Shown here piece after piece: positions 11,405 to 23,275 of a DNA stretch of 64,000 nucleotides; the stretch's first letter is position 1, and the number at the start of each line of letters is the position of its first letter. Position numbers and translations under genes: made by a program. The notes under the pieces were generated by a model. It searched no databases. It had not been told where the DNA came from and saw only the letters and a list, made by a program, of their open reading frames with translations. The DNA is taken from NCBI GenBank assembly GCA_963383645.1, contig OY726560.1:85361093-85425092 (forward strand), given 5' to 3'. Source of the stretch: Muscardinus avellanarius (lineage: Eukaryota; Chordata; Mammalia; Rodentia; Gliridae).

Positions 11405-12621
11405 TTAATGCGATTTTTTAATGAGATAACATACAAGTAACATGCTCAGGACAGTGTCAGTAAATCAGTGGTAGTTCTTGTTTGTTTGATACTTCTCTTG
11501 CCCCTTTCTCACCAAGAATGTGAGCTGTATAGTAAAGACAACATGTATGTTCTTCTATGGTAGTTTTGAAGAAGACAGAGTTCAGAAGCAACTAAGAAAG
11601 GAAACCAGGCCAAGGAGAATCATTTTTTTCACTAGTAATCATGGCAATTACAGTAGAGCCACTAGTTAACTGTGTGTAATCAGAAGTAAATCACTTGCAA
11701 GTGTCACACTAGATACGGACAGAACTGTCTTTCAGGCTAGAGTAGCCATTTTACTTTCACTTTAGGAAGAGATTCTACTCTCTGATTACTACATGGAAAA
11801 CTGACTTGGGCTTAGAGGCCAGGTACTAAAAACATCTTGAAATGCTAGAGTTGCACTCTGTGAGTCTAGATGCTTGAGCTGTAAAGGGCTTCTGAAACTA
11901 AGAATTGTTGAAGGGATAGCAGATTAACCTCTCTTCTTCGCATCACATGTTGTAAGATATTCTTACTGGTGAGGAAGAATGCCCCGTGTCCTTGGACTTT
12001 TAAAATTATTTTTTCGGGGGTATTGGAGGTAGGGAATAGAGCCATCCAACTTTGTATAAGTGAGCTTGAATAAATTAAATAGGAATGAAATGTGTGTGTT
12101 TATCAGGAAATTCTCAAGGAGCTCACAGGAAAGATAAAAAGGACATGTACAAACTTGGTGTGACAGGTTCTGGTGAGGAAGCAGCCTCAGTAGTGCTGGA
12201 GTGGCAGAGTGGCAGGGCTCTGAGGACATTCAAGGCCCCAATGGCTTTTCTTCACCAGGGCCCAGAGTTGGGGTGCAGCCATGCTAGAGCAAGCTGTCAT
12301 AGCTCCTGGTTTTTGGCCATGGGAGCTTTAATCCTATTTTCCTCCTCCTGATTTGTTAATTTAGAAATTGATGCATGAATTTACTTACTTACTCTATAGA
12401 GTTTAAATGTATATTCAGTATTGTGTGTTGAAATTCTTTAGGTTATAAAGGTCCACTTAAATTTTCAGAGATACAGTTTTGTTTTTTAAAGAAGTTTAGT
12501 GTGTGGATATTGTATCTAATATTTGTTCCAGTGCTTAGACTATTAAAGTTGTTAATAAAGTTTGTGGTCTCGTTATTTATCGTGGCCTGATTATCTTAAC
12601 AAGGCTTACCAAACAAAGCAA

Positions 12622-12623
<2 letters not shown>

Positions 12624-12669
<46 letters not shown>
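12624..12669. repeat. (TG)n microsatellite
   Basis: About 22 uninterrupted TG units in otherwise unique sequence, not next to a SINE. Confidence 0.95.
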
Positions 12670-12671
<2 letters not shown>

Positions 12672-12761
12672 CATTATACTCTTGAGATTTTACTATTTGC
12701 ATCTTTAAAGTCCTAACATTTTAATTTTACATAGCATTTGTAATTGTTACTTTATAACTTT

Positions 12762-12765
<4 letters not shown>

Positions 12766-12804
<39 letters not shown>
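12766..12804. repeat. (GT)n microsatellite at a SINE tail
   Basis: About 19 GT units immediately preceding the ID end of the SINE that follows. Confidence 0.95.
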
Positions 12805-12806
<2 letters not shown>

Positions 12807-12964
12807 TACTGAAAATTGAACTATATACCTCTTGCCCTATTTTTTTATTCCTTATTTTGAAACAGGGTCTCACTAAGTTGAAGAGAGCCTCACCAGCCAT
12901 AAACCTGCTATCCTCCTGTCTCAGTCTTCCAAGTACTGGGTTTACAAGTGCCACCACACCCAGC
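12805..12964 (-). mobile_element. B1-ID SINE, type A, shortened
   Basis: GATACTGAAAATTGAACTAT, then GAAACAGGGTCTCACTAAGT and a B1 end CACCACACCCAGC. There are deletions in both halves. Confidence 0.8.
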
Positions 12965-12982
12965 TTCAACTTGGAAATTTAA

Positions 12983-13208
12983 TTTGATTAAAATTTTTTT
13001 TTTTCCCAGTACTGGGAATAGAACCCAGGGGCATTCTACCTCCGAGCGACACCCCCAGCCCTATTTTTTTTTTTAATTCTCTATTTTGATACAAGGTCTC
13101 ACTGAGTTGCAAAGGGCCTCACTAAGCAGCTGAAGCTGTCCAGGAACTGATCCTCCTGGCTCAGCCTCCCGAATGCTGGGATTATAAGTGTGTGCCACCA
13201 TGCCCAGT
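12983..13208 (-). mobile_element. B1-ID SINE, type A
   Basis: Poly-T, CAGTACTGGGAATAGAACCC, CTCCGAGCGACACCCCCAGC, ending CACCATGCCCAG. ACT[T/C]GGAAATTT flanks both sides as an imperfect target duplication. Confidence 0.9.
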
Positions 13209-13282
13209 GACTCGGAAATTTTAAATCAGCCCACCAACTGCTTATTAAGCTAGGATTGTTAAACTATAAAGAAACTGTGTGA

Positions 13283-13379
13283 GGGCTAGGGATTTAGCTT
13301 AGTGGTGGAATGCTTGCCTTGCATGTGCAGAGCCCTAGGTTCAGTCCCCTGCACTATAAAAAACCAAAAAACACAACAA
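13283..13379 (+). mobile_element. free ID element
   Basis: GGGCTAGGGATTTAGCTTAG (A-box region), TGCTTGCCTTGCATGTGCAG, GGTTCAGTCCC (B-box region) and an A-rich tail. Confidence 0.85.
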
Positions 13380-13575
13380 AGGCTCCTAGTTACTAAGAGT
13401 ATCACTAGAATCTGAAGGACCTGGAACTAAAGCCTAGCCAAGTCACTCTCTAGTGAAGCACTGTCTGTTGTGGCAGCCACTAGCCACCTGTATGTATAAA
13501 GCCCTTGAAATGTAATAAGACAAGTAATAGAGTTTAAAATTGCATTTTATTTTAGTTGAGATGTATCAGTAGTAT

Positions 13576-13668
13576 AATGGGTCTAGAATACTCTAATGGG
13601 TCTAGAATACTAGAAGGGTCTAGAATATATAATGGGTCTAGAATACTAGAATGGATCTAGAATACTAG
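13576..13668. repeat. 19-bp minisatellite, about 5 units
   Basis: The unit AATGGGTCTAGAATACTAG is repeated with few changes; one unit is 17 bp. It lies about 220 bp before the first coding exon. Confidence 0.9.
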
Positions 13669-13681
13669 AAGACATCTCTGC

Positions 13682-13785
13682 ATCCCAGTTTTCTTATTTT
13701 ATAGGTGAGATTATCAGCTACCTTTTGTGGTAGTTGTAAGAATTAAGTAACACTATGCCTGTAGCAGGATGTATTCTTGAAAAAT
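13682..13785 (-). mobile_element. MIR fragment
   Basis: CCCAGTTTTCTTATTTTATAGGTGAGATTATC...GGTAGTTGTAAGAATTAAGT is the MIR core read on the reverse strand. Confidence 0.6.
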
Positions 13786-13884
13786 GGTAGTCAATTATGA
13801 AGACTTAATTATGAAGACCTGTTTAGTAAACGAATTATTTTCCTCTTGAGCATAAATTTAAACTTGTTACTTTTATTTTTCCAG

Positions 13885-14349
<465 letters not shown>

Positions 14350-14899
14350 TAAGCTGAGTTTGTATTACTGTTCGTGATTTACAGAGTATGTAATTTTGTG
14401 TGCAGTATGTTTAAATGTACATACTCAAAGTAATTATTTTCTTTACTTCAATATGGAAAGACAGAGTAATAGGAATCTTCTCATTCCTAGCCATGACCCT
14501 AGCAGTTAATTCCTGCACAACTCTAGACTTATAATAGCTCTTAGAACTGTTCCCCACCTCTCAGTCATTGTTTATACTTAAAACAGCTGATTGGTAAGAA
14601 ATTCAGGAATCATTTAGCCTATTTCAAGTAAAGTGTTCTGTCTGCTGGCATGTAAAAGTCAAAAGTTAGCAGTTTCTTGTTTTAAATGAAAAGAAAATTG
14701 TGCCAGGTTTTTGTTGGAGGAGATAGGAGTATGAGGGATATACAAGGTGTGGCTCTGGTGCTACAAATTTAAGAGATGGGGAAAACACAAAAAAGTACGT
14801 GTTCGCTAAGATTTCTGCATACTAAGTCTGTGTTTGCTCTGCCAGACGTTGTTTGGTGTGAGCACACTGCAGTGATTCAAAGGAGAAAGAGTTCTACCC

Positions 14900-15095
14900 T
14901 CAGGGGGCTTGCTGGTGTTTATGATAAGTGCTAGACATTGTTTAAGGCACTGTACATGTAACAGCTCGTCCAGTCTTCCTAATAAGCTGTTGAAGTACAT
15001 GCTGTTATTCATCAGATTATGTAGATAAGTAACACAGAGACATAGAGAATTTAAATAACTTCCTTAAAGTCCGTGGCTAGAAAGTGAGAGCTGCA
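14900..15095 (+). mobile_element. MIR fragment
   Basis: GCACTGTACATGTAACAGC...TTATTCATCAGATTATGTAG...AACACAGAGACATAGAGAAT...CTTAAAGTCCGTGGCTAGAAAGTGAGAGCTG follows the MIR consensus across its core and 3' part. Confidence 0.7.
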
Positions 15096-15374
15096 GATGG
15101 GGAATGGAAGCAGAAGCATGGGTGGAGGGCGGGCAGTCTTTGAGATAGCATGTGGGTGAACAGAATGCTCACTGAGTTGTTTAGTCCAGCCACCACATTT
15201 CCAGAGGCATCTGTGTGGCAAGCGTCAAGGCCATGATGTAAATAGACTCTGGCTTGTGGGAGAGCCCCACCTAATGTAAGAGGTGCTGTAGCTGAGGTCT
15301 CTGCCCAAGTAGGGATAAAACAGTTGTCAGAGTCATTCTAAAGTGATGGGGAAATCATTGGAGGATTTTATTTA

Positions 15375-15591
15375 TTTATATATTTATGTTTGTGGTGCTG
15401 GGAGTGGAACCCAGGGTCATTCTACCTCTGAGCTACATCCCTAGCCCTATTTCTTATTCTTTATTTTGAAATAGGGTCTCACTGAGTTGCAAAGGGCCTC
15501 ACTAAGTAGCTGAGGCTGGCCAAGAACCATGATCCTCCTGTTTCAGCCTCCTGAATGCTGGGATTACAAGTGTGCACCACCACACCTGGCT
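15375..15591 (-). mobile_element. B1-ID SINE, type A
   Basis: GTGGTGCTGGGAGTGGAACC, CTACATCCCTAGCCC, ending CACCACACCTGGC. ATTGGAGG occurs before and after as target duplication. Confidence 0.9.
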
Positions 15592-16340
15592 ATTGGAGGG
15601 CTTTAAGTTGAAAATGATGTACCCTCTGTTGACTGTATTGTCCCCGTGTGAACAATACATGGTGTGGTCACATTTTAAGGCATTTTTAAAGGTTTCCTAT
15701 ATACTGGCTAGCTCCTTACTCTTATCCTCAGAACCTGTGATCCATTTCATTAAAAGAGGTATGTATGTGAGATGGGGACCTTTATTCCACAACTGGGTTA
15801 GTTGTCCTAACTGCTAAAAAATTATAGCAAATTATTAATTTTTAAGAGTAAAGAGAAATGTAGACTCCATATAAATCTGATGTTCTTCCCCATCTTGACA
15901 CATGCATTTTTTCAGTAGGTTGGAACTAACATATTACCTACCACTTTTGTTACCAGTCTTGTTTAAAAGAGAATCTAGGGTTGAGAAAGGCTCCACATCA
16001 AAGGAGCTAGTGAGGTGAGTAGGGATAGCTGCTGCTCTTAAAAAATGGAAGTTAACTGTTTTTGGACCAGTATACTTCTTCCTCTGGCAACTTTGAGCTG
16101 GCACCCAGGCCTTATTCCATGTCTGGCCAGCCTCAGAGTGCATGTTTATCCTATCTTCTGCTTCCCTAGCACTTGCCAGCTGGCTCTTGCTGAGTAAGCT
16201 CAGTCTAGCAAAGGCAGGGTGGGAGATGTCTGTCATAATTAGCAACCTTGTTAGCAGTGAAGTCACCTTTCACTCCTTGCCTAGTCCCAGTCTTCAAGAG
16301 ATTAGTTTCCTGTGGCCAGATGCACTTAGAGCAAACCTCT

Positions 16341-16414
16341 CTCCTTCCTTCCTTCCTTCCTTCCTTCCTTCCTTCCTTCCTTCCTTCCTTCCTTCCTTCC
16401 TTTTTCCTTTCCTT

Positions 16415-16460
<46 letters not shown>

Positions 16461-16493
16461 CTCTTTCTTTCTTCTCTTTCTTTCTTTTTTTCT
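16341..16493. repeat. (CCTT)n/(CT)n/(CTTT)n pyrimidine tract
   Basis: About 150 bp of uninterrupted pyrimidine, a CCTT array followed by CT and CTTT arrays, ending at the tail of the next SINE. Confidence 0.95.
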
Positions 16494-16691
16494 TTGTACT
16501 GGGGATGGAACCCAGGGGTATCCCACCTCTGAGCTACAGCCCCTGCCCTATTTTATTATTTTATTTTGAAACAGGGTCTCACTATGTTGTGGAGGGTCTC
16601 ACTAAGCTCCTGTGGTTGGCCATGAACCTGAGATCCTCCTGTCTTGCCTCCCAAGTACTGGGATTACAAGTGTGCACCATCACACCAGGCT
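16494..16691 (-). mobile_element. B1-ID SINE, type A
   Basis: TTGTACTGGGGATGGAACCC, GAGCTACAGCCCCTGCCC, ending CATCACACCAGGC. Confidence 0.9.
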
Positions 16692-17064
16692 TAACCTCAA
16701 ACTTTATTGCATCTCATTGTCTTTTAATCCATAACCAGAGAACAGTGTGGGAGGAACTTGAACCTTGTATGGATGACCCACACTGCATTTGGTATTTTCC
16801 TGTGGTTATAAGATTCCAGGAAGGCTTGGATCTATAGCTAGACACATGATCATGACTTCTGGATACTAGTCCAAGACATATATGTGATTCTGCCCAGTTA
16901 AGAACAAGATATAATTGTTCTTTTGACTAGAAATGTTCATTTGATGAGAAAAAGCCTTGTAAAGCAGGAAAGGCAGAGCAGTGTGTAAAACTGACTACAG
17001 CTAAGTTTGGATCTACCATGCCACAGAGGAAGCTTAATATTTCTTCCCCGCTCCCTTCCTTTTT

Positions 17065-17123
<59 letters not shown>
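17065..17123. repeat. (TG)n microsatellite at a SINE tail
   Basis: About 29 TG units directly before the ID end of the following SINE. Confidence 0.95.
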
Positions 17124-17124
<1 letters not shown>

Positions 17125-17261
17125 GTACTAGGGACTGGACCCAGGGACATTCTATACCCCCAGCCCTATTTTTATTCTTTTATTTTGAAACAGGGTCTCA
17201 CTAAGTTGCTGAGGCTGGCTGCAAACCTGCAATGCTCCTGTTTCAGTGTGTGCCAGCTTGG
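17124..17261 (-). mobile_element. B1-ID SINE, type A, truncated
   Basis: TGTACTAGGGACTGGACCCA, CAGCCCTATTTTTATT, GAAACAGGGTCTCACTAAGT; the B1 5' portion is mostly deleted. Confidence 0.8.
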
Positions 17262-18419
17262 TGTTTTTGTCTTTTTAAGTCAAAGAAGGGAGGTGATTAA
17301 AAGTCACCTAAAACTAAATCTAAATAAAGATTCTTATGTGCACTCTGATTACTTTAGTATAGAAAATCAGATTGGTTCCATTCCTTCTCAGCAGCTTTAT
17401 TAACAGAAGCTCTTTCCCTATTAAGGAGCTGCAACATCATGGCCCTTTTTTCTTTCCCAGTCCCTAGATGGGGGCAACAGGCTCACTGCAGGCAGTTGGC
17501 CCAACCTGAGGGCACATTCAGTAGTATACTCTGGAGGAATCTAGGCAGAAACAAGGAGAGCAGGGCACCTGTGGTTTGGTAACAGTTCTGGGAAGATGTT
17601 CTTTGGAGAATTCCCACTGCAGACGGACACAAGTATAGAGGACAAAATGACCTCTTAACTAAGAGAAAGGAAGTTAGGAAATTTCTTGTGATTAAGTGCA
17701 CTTGAAATAGTTAGCTACAAATTTAATTTTATCCTAAACATTTGGAATGGATCACTGGAATTCCTAAAACTGAGACATCTCAAGTTTCAAGGTGAAGTTA
17801 AATTCTTTATATTCCTCTCACTTCTTTATGCCTTTCAGAACTAAGAATTTCCATGATGAATCTAGTACTTAATGGATTTTCTTCTGCGTTAGTCTTGTGT
17901 TTTCATTCTTGCAGAATTCTGAGTGCAAGAAAAAAGGCCTTTCAAAAACTACTTCGATACTAGAACCATGGAGCCAAGTTATTCTGGCAATTTTTCTGGT
18001 TCATGCAGGGATGGTTCTTCTCCATTTTGCTCTGCTTTACTTAGGGTATTCCTGATTTTCTTGTATAATCTATAATATAAGCATTATAGATTCTTTATAA
18101 AGCTTATACAGACTCATCCAACTTAATGACTATCTTAGTCTCTTGCCTAATTCTCTAGTAAATAGTAGTGACTTCCAGAAAACTTCCAGAACCATTCCAG
18201 CCCTGTGAATCCAGTGCTTTGGTGCTACAGCATTCACTTCTGAAGGGAAAGCAGTTCTCCAGCAGGAGACTCACTCCCAGCATGTTTGGTCCCTGCACTC
18301 TTTGTTTCTTTCTTAATCTTGGGACATTAGATAGTCCTAACTCTATTGCCTTTGCCCTCAGGTACTCTTGCCTTTTTTTCTCTCTTGCCTTCATGTGCAT
18401 GTGTGTGCTGTCACCCCTT

Positions 18420-19120
18420 TTCTCTCTCCTCTCTTTAATGAGGTGTGATTATACATACCATAAGGCTTACCCATTTTAAGTGTACACTTCAATGATTTTA
18501 AATAAATTTACGGAGTTGTTACCAGTATCATCACAATCCAATATGAACAGATTTTTACTATACCAAAAAGATTCTCCATGCCCAATTGCATCCCCTTTTT
18601 ACTATTCCAGCCTCTGGCAGCCGATCTATATTTTGTCTTTGTAAATTTGCCTTTTCTGAATCTTTCATATGAAGGAAATTATACAGTTCTTTCACCTGGT
18701 CATATTTTCAAGGTTCTGCTGTGTCCATATGAACACTTCATTCTTTTTTATGCTTGAATAATGTTCTGTTGAATAGATGGACCATATGTGTTTATCCATT
18801 CATCAGTAAATGCATATTTGAATTACTGTTTGTTTGTTTTGGCTTTTAGAAGTAATGTTGCTATAAGCATGCATGTATAAATAATTGTGTTCTCTTTCTC
18901 TTGGCTGGATTCTTAGGAGTGGTATTTCTGGACTGCATGCTACATTTAGGCTTAACATTTTAAGAAATTGGCAAATTATTTTCCAAAGTGGCCATACTGT
19001 TTTGCATTCTTGCCAGTGTTGCATAAGTTTTAGTTTCTCCATATTCTTACCAACACCCTGCTCCCTCTGCAGTGCTAGAGATGAGCCCATGGCCTTTCTT
19101 GCCCATCTTGTGTCTTAGTC
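18420..19120 (-). mobile_element. old L1 fragment
   Basis: On the + strand it reads AATGAGGTGTGATTATACAT..., TGAATAGATGGACCATATGT, CCATTCATCAGTAAATGC, GGAGTGGTATTTCTGGACTG, AAAGTGGCCATACTGTTTTG: the ORF2 C-terminus and 3' UTR text of L1 in reverse. It is heavily diverged. Confidence 0.75.
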
Positions 19121-19424
19121 CCAGTTAGGCTTATGTGCATCTTTTTTTCCATTCTATATTCTGTACTGAGTTACTACTGATGTGCTGTTTTGGGGGGGAT
19201 TCTATTTTTCTCTGACTTGGGCTAAGGAGTGGAATCCATTACTCAGCCGTCTCCTTGATCACTGCTCCCTCCATTCTGAAAGTCAGTGTTCAGGTGATTT
19301 TGTTCATGGAAAGTATATAGTAATATAAGTAACACCAGGAAGTAACAGTCTTTGGAAAGTTCACAAAGTTGTCATAATAATTTTTTATAGTTTTATTTTT
19401 TATACTATTAGAAAGAATGAGGAA

Positions 19425-19650
19425 ACCTCAGCAAAGCTGAAATGGAAGGGTAGGAGATGGCGAAGGCTGAGGTTGATTAATGGAGGAGCTACATTCGAAT
19501 ATGTGTAAAAGTATGAATGTAGCATGGTTAACCTGGACACTCATTGTTGGGAGGGAGGGAATGGGAAGAGGGCACCAAGCACAGTCTGAATGTATGCCAT
19601 TTTCAATATGATCCACATAAAAATTTTAAAAAAATTAAAAAAAAGAAAAA
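19425..19650 (+). mobile_element. 5'-truncated L1 3' end
   Basis: GTATGAATGTAGCATGGTTAACCTGGACA...GGGAAGAGGGCACCAAGCAC...ATTTTCAATATGATCCACAT, then A-rich tail. The same text appears reverse-complemented at about 20570-20710. Confidence 0.8.
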
Positions 19651-20142
19651 ATATGAAAATTCTCTGTACACATTGGATATAGTCATAAGTTGCTCTGGAC
19701 ATAATAGAATACATAAGCCTCTTGGGTAAAAGTTTATAAAGGAACTATTATTACATCTATTTTTGATGTTTTGACATTTTAGACATGTATATTTACTTCG
19801 GGCTTTGGTTTCATTTTCTTATAACCACTTAAAACCAACACTGTCAAATATCTTGCAAACATATTACTAAGATTCATCTGTAATAAAAGGAAATAGCACA
19901 TATGTATCCATAGTCTGAGAGGAGCCTGGGGAATTGGAACTTATTTCCAGTAAATTCTAGGATTTGTTTTATCTGGTTCCAAACCTGGACAACAGATAAA
20001 AATTCTATGATCTTGTTAGTTTTAACACGGCAAGCCTTGGTAAAATTTGACCAAGTTTGTCTCATGATTTTTTTTTTTTTAATTGACACGTAGGATACAA
20101 GAAACCATAAGAAATTACATATGGTTTACTAAGTGGCAATAC

Positions 20143-20354
20143 TTTTTTTTTTTTGAGGGTCTGGGGATGGAACCCAGAGGAATTCGACCTCCGAGCTACA
20201 CCTCCTGCCCTATTTTTTATTCTTTATTTTGAAACCGGGTCTCACTGAGTTGTGGAGGGCCTAACTAAGTAGCTGAGGCTGTCAGCGAATCGTGATTCTC
20301 AGGTCTCAGCCTCCTGAATGCTGGGATTACAAGCGTGCGCCACCACGCCAGGCT
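20143..20354 (-). mobile_element. B1-ID SINE, type A, with 10-bp target duplication
   Basis: GTGGCAATAC at 20133-20142 and 20355-20364. CGAGCTACACCTCCTGCCC and the ending CACCACGCCAGGC are intact. Confidence 0.95.
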
Positions 20355-20459
20355 GTGGCAATACATTTTAACAGTTCTGATTATCTAGTTAATGATTACT
20401 TCATTTTTGGCTGATTCCTTTTTCTCCCCTTTTATTTTCCTGTGGAATATATGCGTATT

Positions 20460-20540
20460 TTTTGGTACTGGAGATTGAACCTGGGGATATTCTACGTCCG
20501 AGCTTCAACTTCAGCCCTGTTTTATTTTTATTTTTTATTT
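20460..20540 (-). mobile_element. B1-ID SINE, type A, ID half (split by L1)
   Basis: TTGGTACTGGAGATTGAACC through CAGCCCTGTTTTATTTTTA. The other half resumes at about 21942, on the far side of an L1. Confidence 0.8.
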
Positions 20541-21941
20541 AAAAAATTTTTATTTTTATTTATTTATTTTTATGTGGAACATTTTGAAAATGGCATACAT
20601 TCAGACTATGCTTGGTACCCTCCCTCTTCCCTTTCCCCCTCCCAACAATGTCCAGGTTAACCATGCTATATTTATATTTTTACACAAATTCAGATGTAGG
20701 TTCTTTATTAATCAACTTCAGCCTTCTTCCTCTCCTATCCTTCCATTATAACTTTGATGAGGTTTCTCCTCCATTGTCTGGAGTCCCTCTCATATCCCTT
20801 ATACTCCCTAGTTTGGGTGTATTAGAGAAAACATAAGTCCCTTCTCTTTTTGTGCTTGGCTAATCTCACATAACATAATGTTCTCCAGGTATTTCCATCT
20901 TCTTGCAAATGACATGATTTTGTTCTTTTTAATAGCTGAGTAGAATTCCATTGTGTGTATTTCCCATAATTTTACAATCCATTCATCTGTTGATGGAGAC
21001 CTAGGTTGGTTCCGTATTTTGTCTATTACAAATTGTGCTGCTATGAATATGGGTATGCATATGTTACTGTAGTTCTCTGATTTCAACCCCTCTGGAAAGA
21101 TACCCAGGAGTGGTATAGCCAGATCATATGGTGGATCCATTCCCAGTTCTCCAAGAAATCTCCACACTGATCTCCATAGTGGCTAAACTAGTTTGCACTC
21201 CCACCAGCAGTGTAAAAGAGTTCCTCTTTCCCCACATTTTTCCCAACATTTGTGGTTAGTTGAGTTTTTTATGCTTCCCACTCTGATTGGGGTTAGATGG
21301 AATCTCAGCATAGTTTTGATTTGCATCTCCCTGATGGCTAATGATATTGAACATCTTTTCATGTATCTATTGGCCATTTGTGTCTCTTGTGAAGTGTGTA
21401 TTCAATTCAGTTGCCCATTTCTTGATTGTGTTGTTTTGTTAGTGTAGAGTCTTTTGAGCTCTTTGTATATTCTGGATATTAACCCTCTATCTGAGTGGTG
21501 GCTGGTAAAGATCTTCTCCCATTCTGTACGCTTTCTCTTTAGGTTCTTGATTGTTTCCTTTGATGAGAAGATACTTTTTAGTTTGATGCCATCACATTTG
21601 TTAATTCTTGCTTTGATTTCCTGCATTTTGGAGGTCTTGTTGAGAAAGTTACTACCTGTGCCTATATGTTGGAGTGTTGAGCCTATGCCCTTCTCTACTA
21701 ACTTCACAGTCTCTGGTCTAATTTCTAAGTCTTTGATCCATCTCTAGTTGATTCCTGTGCATGGTGAAAGGTAGGGATTTAGTTCTACAAATGGATAGCC
21801 AGTTTTCCCAACACTGTTTGTTGAAAAGGCTGTCTTTTCTCCAGCATACAAATTTGGCCCCTTTGTCAAAGATCAATTGACTATAGGTGTGTGGGTTTAT
21901 TTCTCTATCTTCTATTCTATTCCACTGGTCAGTCTGGGTTG
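20541..21941 (-). mobile_element. L1, 5'-truncated (3' UTR and end of ORF2)
   Basis: The minus-strand frame at 20808-21167 contains PSTDEWIVKLWEIHTMEFYS, a hallmark of the L1 ORF2 C-terminus. 21183-21377 and 21402-21707 continue it with frame breaks (for example HLTPIRVGSIKN). The 3' UTR runs 20541-20810. The copy is about 1.4 kb and inactive. Confidence 0.9.
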
Positions 21942-22037
21942 ATGAGAGTCTCACTGCTTGCTGAAGCTTGAACCTGTGATACTCCTGTCTCAGCCTCCCA
22001 AGTACAAGGATTACAAGCATGTGCCAATATGCCCAGT
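21942..22037 (-). mobile_element. B1-ID SINE, type A, B1 half (split by L1)
   Basis: GGGTTGATGAGAGTCTCACT, CCTGTCTCAGCCTCCCAAGT, ending ATATGCCCAG. It completes the SINE begun at 20460. Confidence 0.8.
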
Positions 22038-22179
22038 TTGCCCATGGACTGTTTTATGTCTCTACATTATACTGTGGGATATTTATAAAAAGAAAAAAAA
22101 ATGAAACCAATTTCTGTCTACCTTTTACCTGTTATTATCCCTTAGTTACTTAAGAAGTCTTCTTAAAAAGCCTCATATT

Positions 22180-22404
22180 GCCAGGTGTGGTGGTACACAC
22201 CTGTAATCCCAGTACTTGGGAAGTTAAAATAGGAGGATCACATGTTCACGGTCAACCTCTGTAATTTAGTGAGGCCCTCTGCAGCTTAATGAGACCCTGT
22301 TTCAAAATAAAAAAAAATAAATAAAAATAGGGCTGGTGGTATAGTTCAGAGGTAGAATATCCCTGGGTTCAATCTCCAGCACCATAGACAAACAAAAAAA
22401 AAAA
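22180..22404 (+). mobile_element. B1-ID SINE, type A
   Basis: GCCAGGTGTGGTGGTACACA, TTTAGTGAGGCCCTCTGCAG, GGCTGGTGGTATAGTTCAGA, GGGTTCAATCTCCAGC, A-rich tail. Confidence 0.9.
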
Positions 22405-22662
22405 GATTTGTTTGTGGGTAAAATGAGCAATATTTTAAGTAATAAATTAAAAAGTAAGTATTAATAAGTGCTTATTATAAGTAATTACTTCATAATAAAT
22501 GAAGTATTTTAATTTGTTGAAAGGTGTTTTACATATATTTTAATCTCATTGACTTTTTCTATTTTCATAGAAATCAAATAACTGATACACCTATTCCCTC
22601 TTGTGAATATTTAGTCAGCCAAACTGCCTTTACTTTTAGTATTTATTCATTTATATATTTAT

Positions 22663-22773
22663 GTTTGGTATGGGGGATTGAACCTTAGTAGTATTCTACC
22701 TCTGAGCTATACTTAGCAGCCCATTTAATTTTTTTAAAGTATGAAGTAGGATCTTGTTAAGTTGTTGAGAGTC
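22663..22773 (-). mobile_element. B1-ID SINE, type A, partial
   Basis: GGTATGGGGGATTGAACCTT through AGTAGGATCTTGTTAAGTTG; the B1 end is missing where the next SINE starts. Confidence 0.75.
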
Positions 22774-22972
22774 TTTTTTTTTCTTTTTGGCACTGAGGAT
22801 TGAACTCAGAACATTCTACCTCTGAGCTACACCCCCAGCCCTATTTTATTTTTATTTTGAAATAGAGTCTTACCAGGTTGATGATAGTCTTACTACTTGC
22901 TGTCCTTGATTGTAGGATCCTCCAGTCTCAGCTTGCTAAGTCCTGGGATTACAAGTGTGCACCACCATGTCT
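22774..22972 (-). mobile_element. B1-ID SINE, type A
   Basis: GGCACTGAGGATTGAACTCA, GCTACACCCCCAGCCC, ending CACCACCATGTCTTC. Confidence 0.85.
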
Positions 22973-23028
22973 TCTGCTTTATGACCAGCTCTTAACACAG
23001 AATGGCAGGCGAAAGTGAAAATATTTAG

Positions 23029-23275
23029 ATTTTTTTTTTTTTTTTTGTACTGGGAATTGAACTCAGGTTGAACTCAGGATTTGAACTCAGGGTGCTCTGC
23101 CTCTGAGCTACAACTCCAGCCCTGTTTTATTTTTTTGTGTTGAAAGAGGTCTCAATATGTTGAAAAGGTTTCACTAAGCCTTGATAAATTGCTGAGGCTG
23201 GCTGCAAACCTGCAATCCTCCTGCCTCAGCTTCCCAAGTAGTGGGATTACAAGGGTATGCCACCATGCTCAGCTT
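23029..23275 (-). mobile_element. B1-ID SINE, type A, with tripled GAACTCAGG
   Basis: The ID half contains GAACTCAGG three times at 23058-23090, a local slippage. The rest is typical and ends CACCATGCTCAGC. Confidence 0.85.

Larger units (their letters stand above)
1..13884 (+). other. intron 1 of PCMTD1 (partial) or upstream flank
   Basis: No protein-coding exon is recognisable before 13885. From 1 to 3238 the sequence is unusually GC-rich for the window and nearly SINE-free. From 3239 to 9938 about ten SINEs are packed with short unique spacers. 9940-11181 and 11405-12620 are mostly unique sequence; around 10500-10620 the text CTTCTAGACTGTAGAGAAAG resembles an old L2/MIR end. 5054-5588, 5950-6290 and 6470-7640 hold no feature I recognise. 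The possible open frames here are short and show no family resemblance. Confidence 0.6.

Noticed and set aside
11113..11421. Repeated frames with WYWDSWKPFYLRA-type peptides at several sites
   Set aside because: They are translations of antisense type B SINEs, identical in many places; not a gene family.
12624..12804. CRISPR-like regular repeats
   Set aside because: They are two plain GT/TG microsatellites in a mammalian genome.
16142..16837. A 231-codon open frame
   Set aside because: It runs through a CCTT/CT microsatellite and an antisense SINE. The repeated LPSF/SLSL stretch is the array, and no protein family is recognisable.
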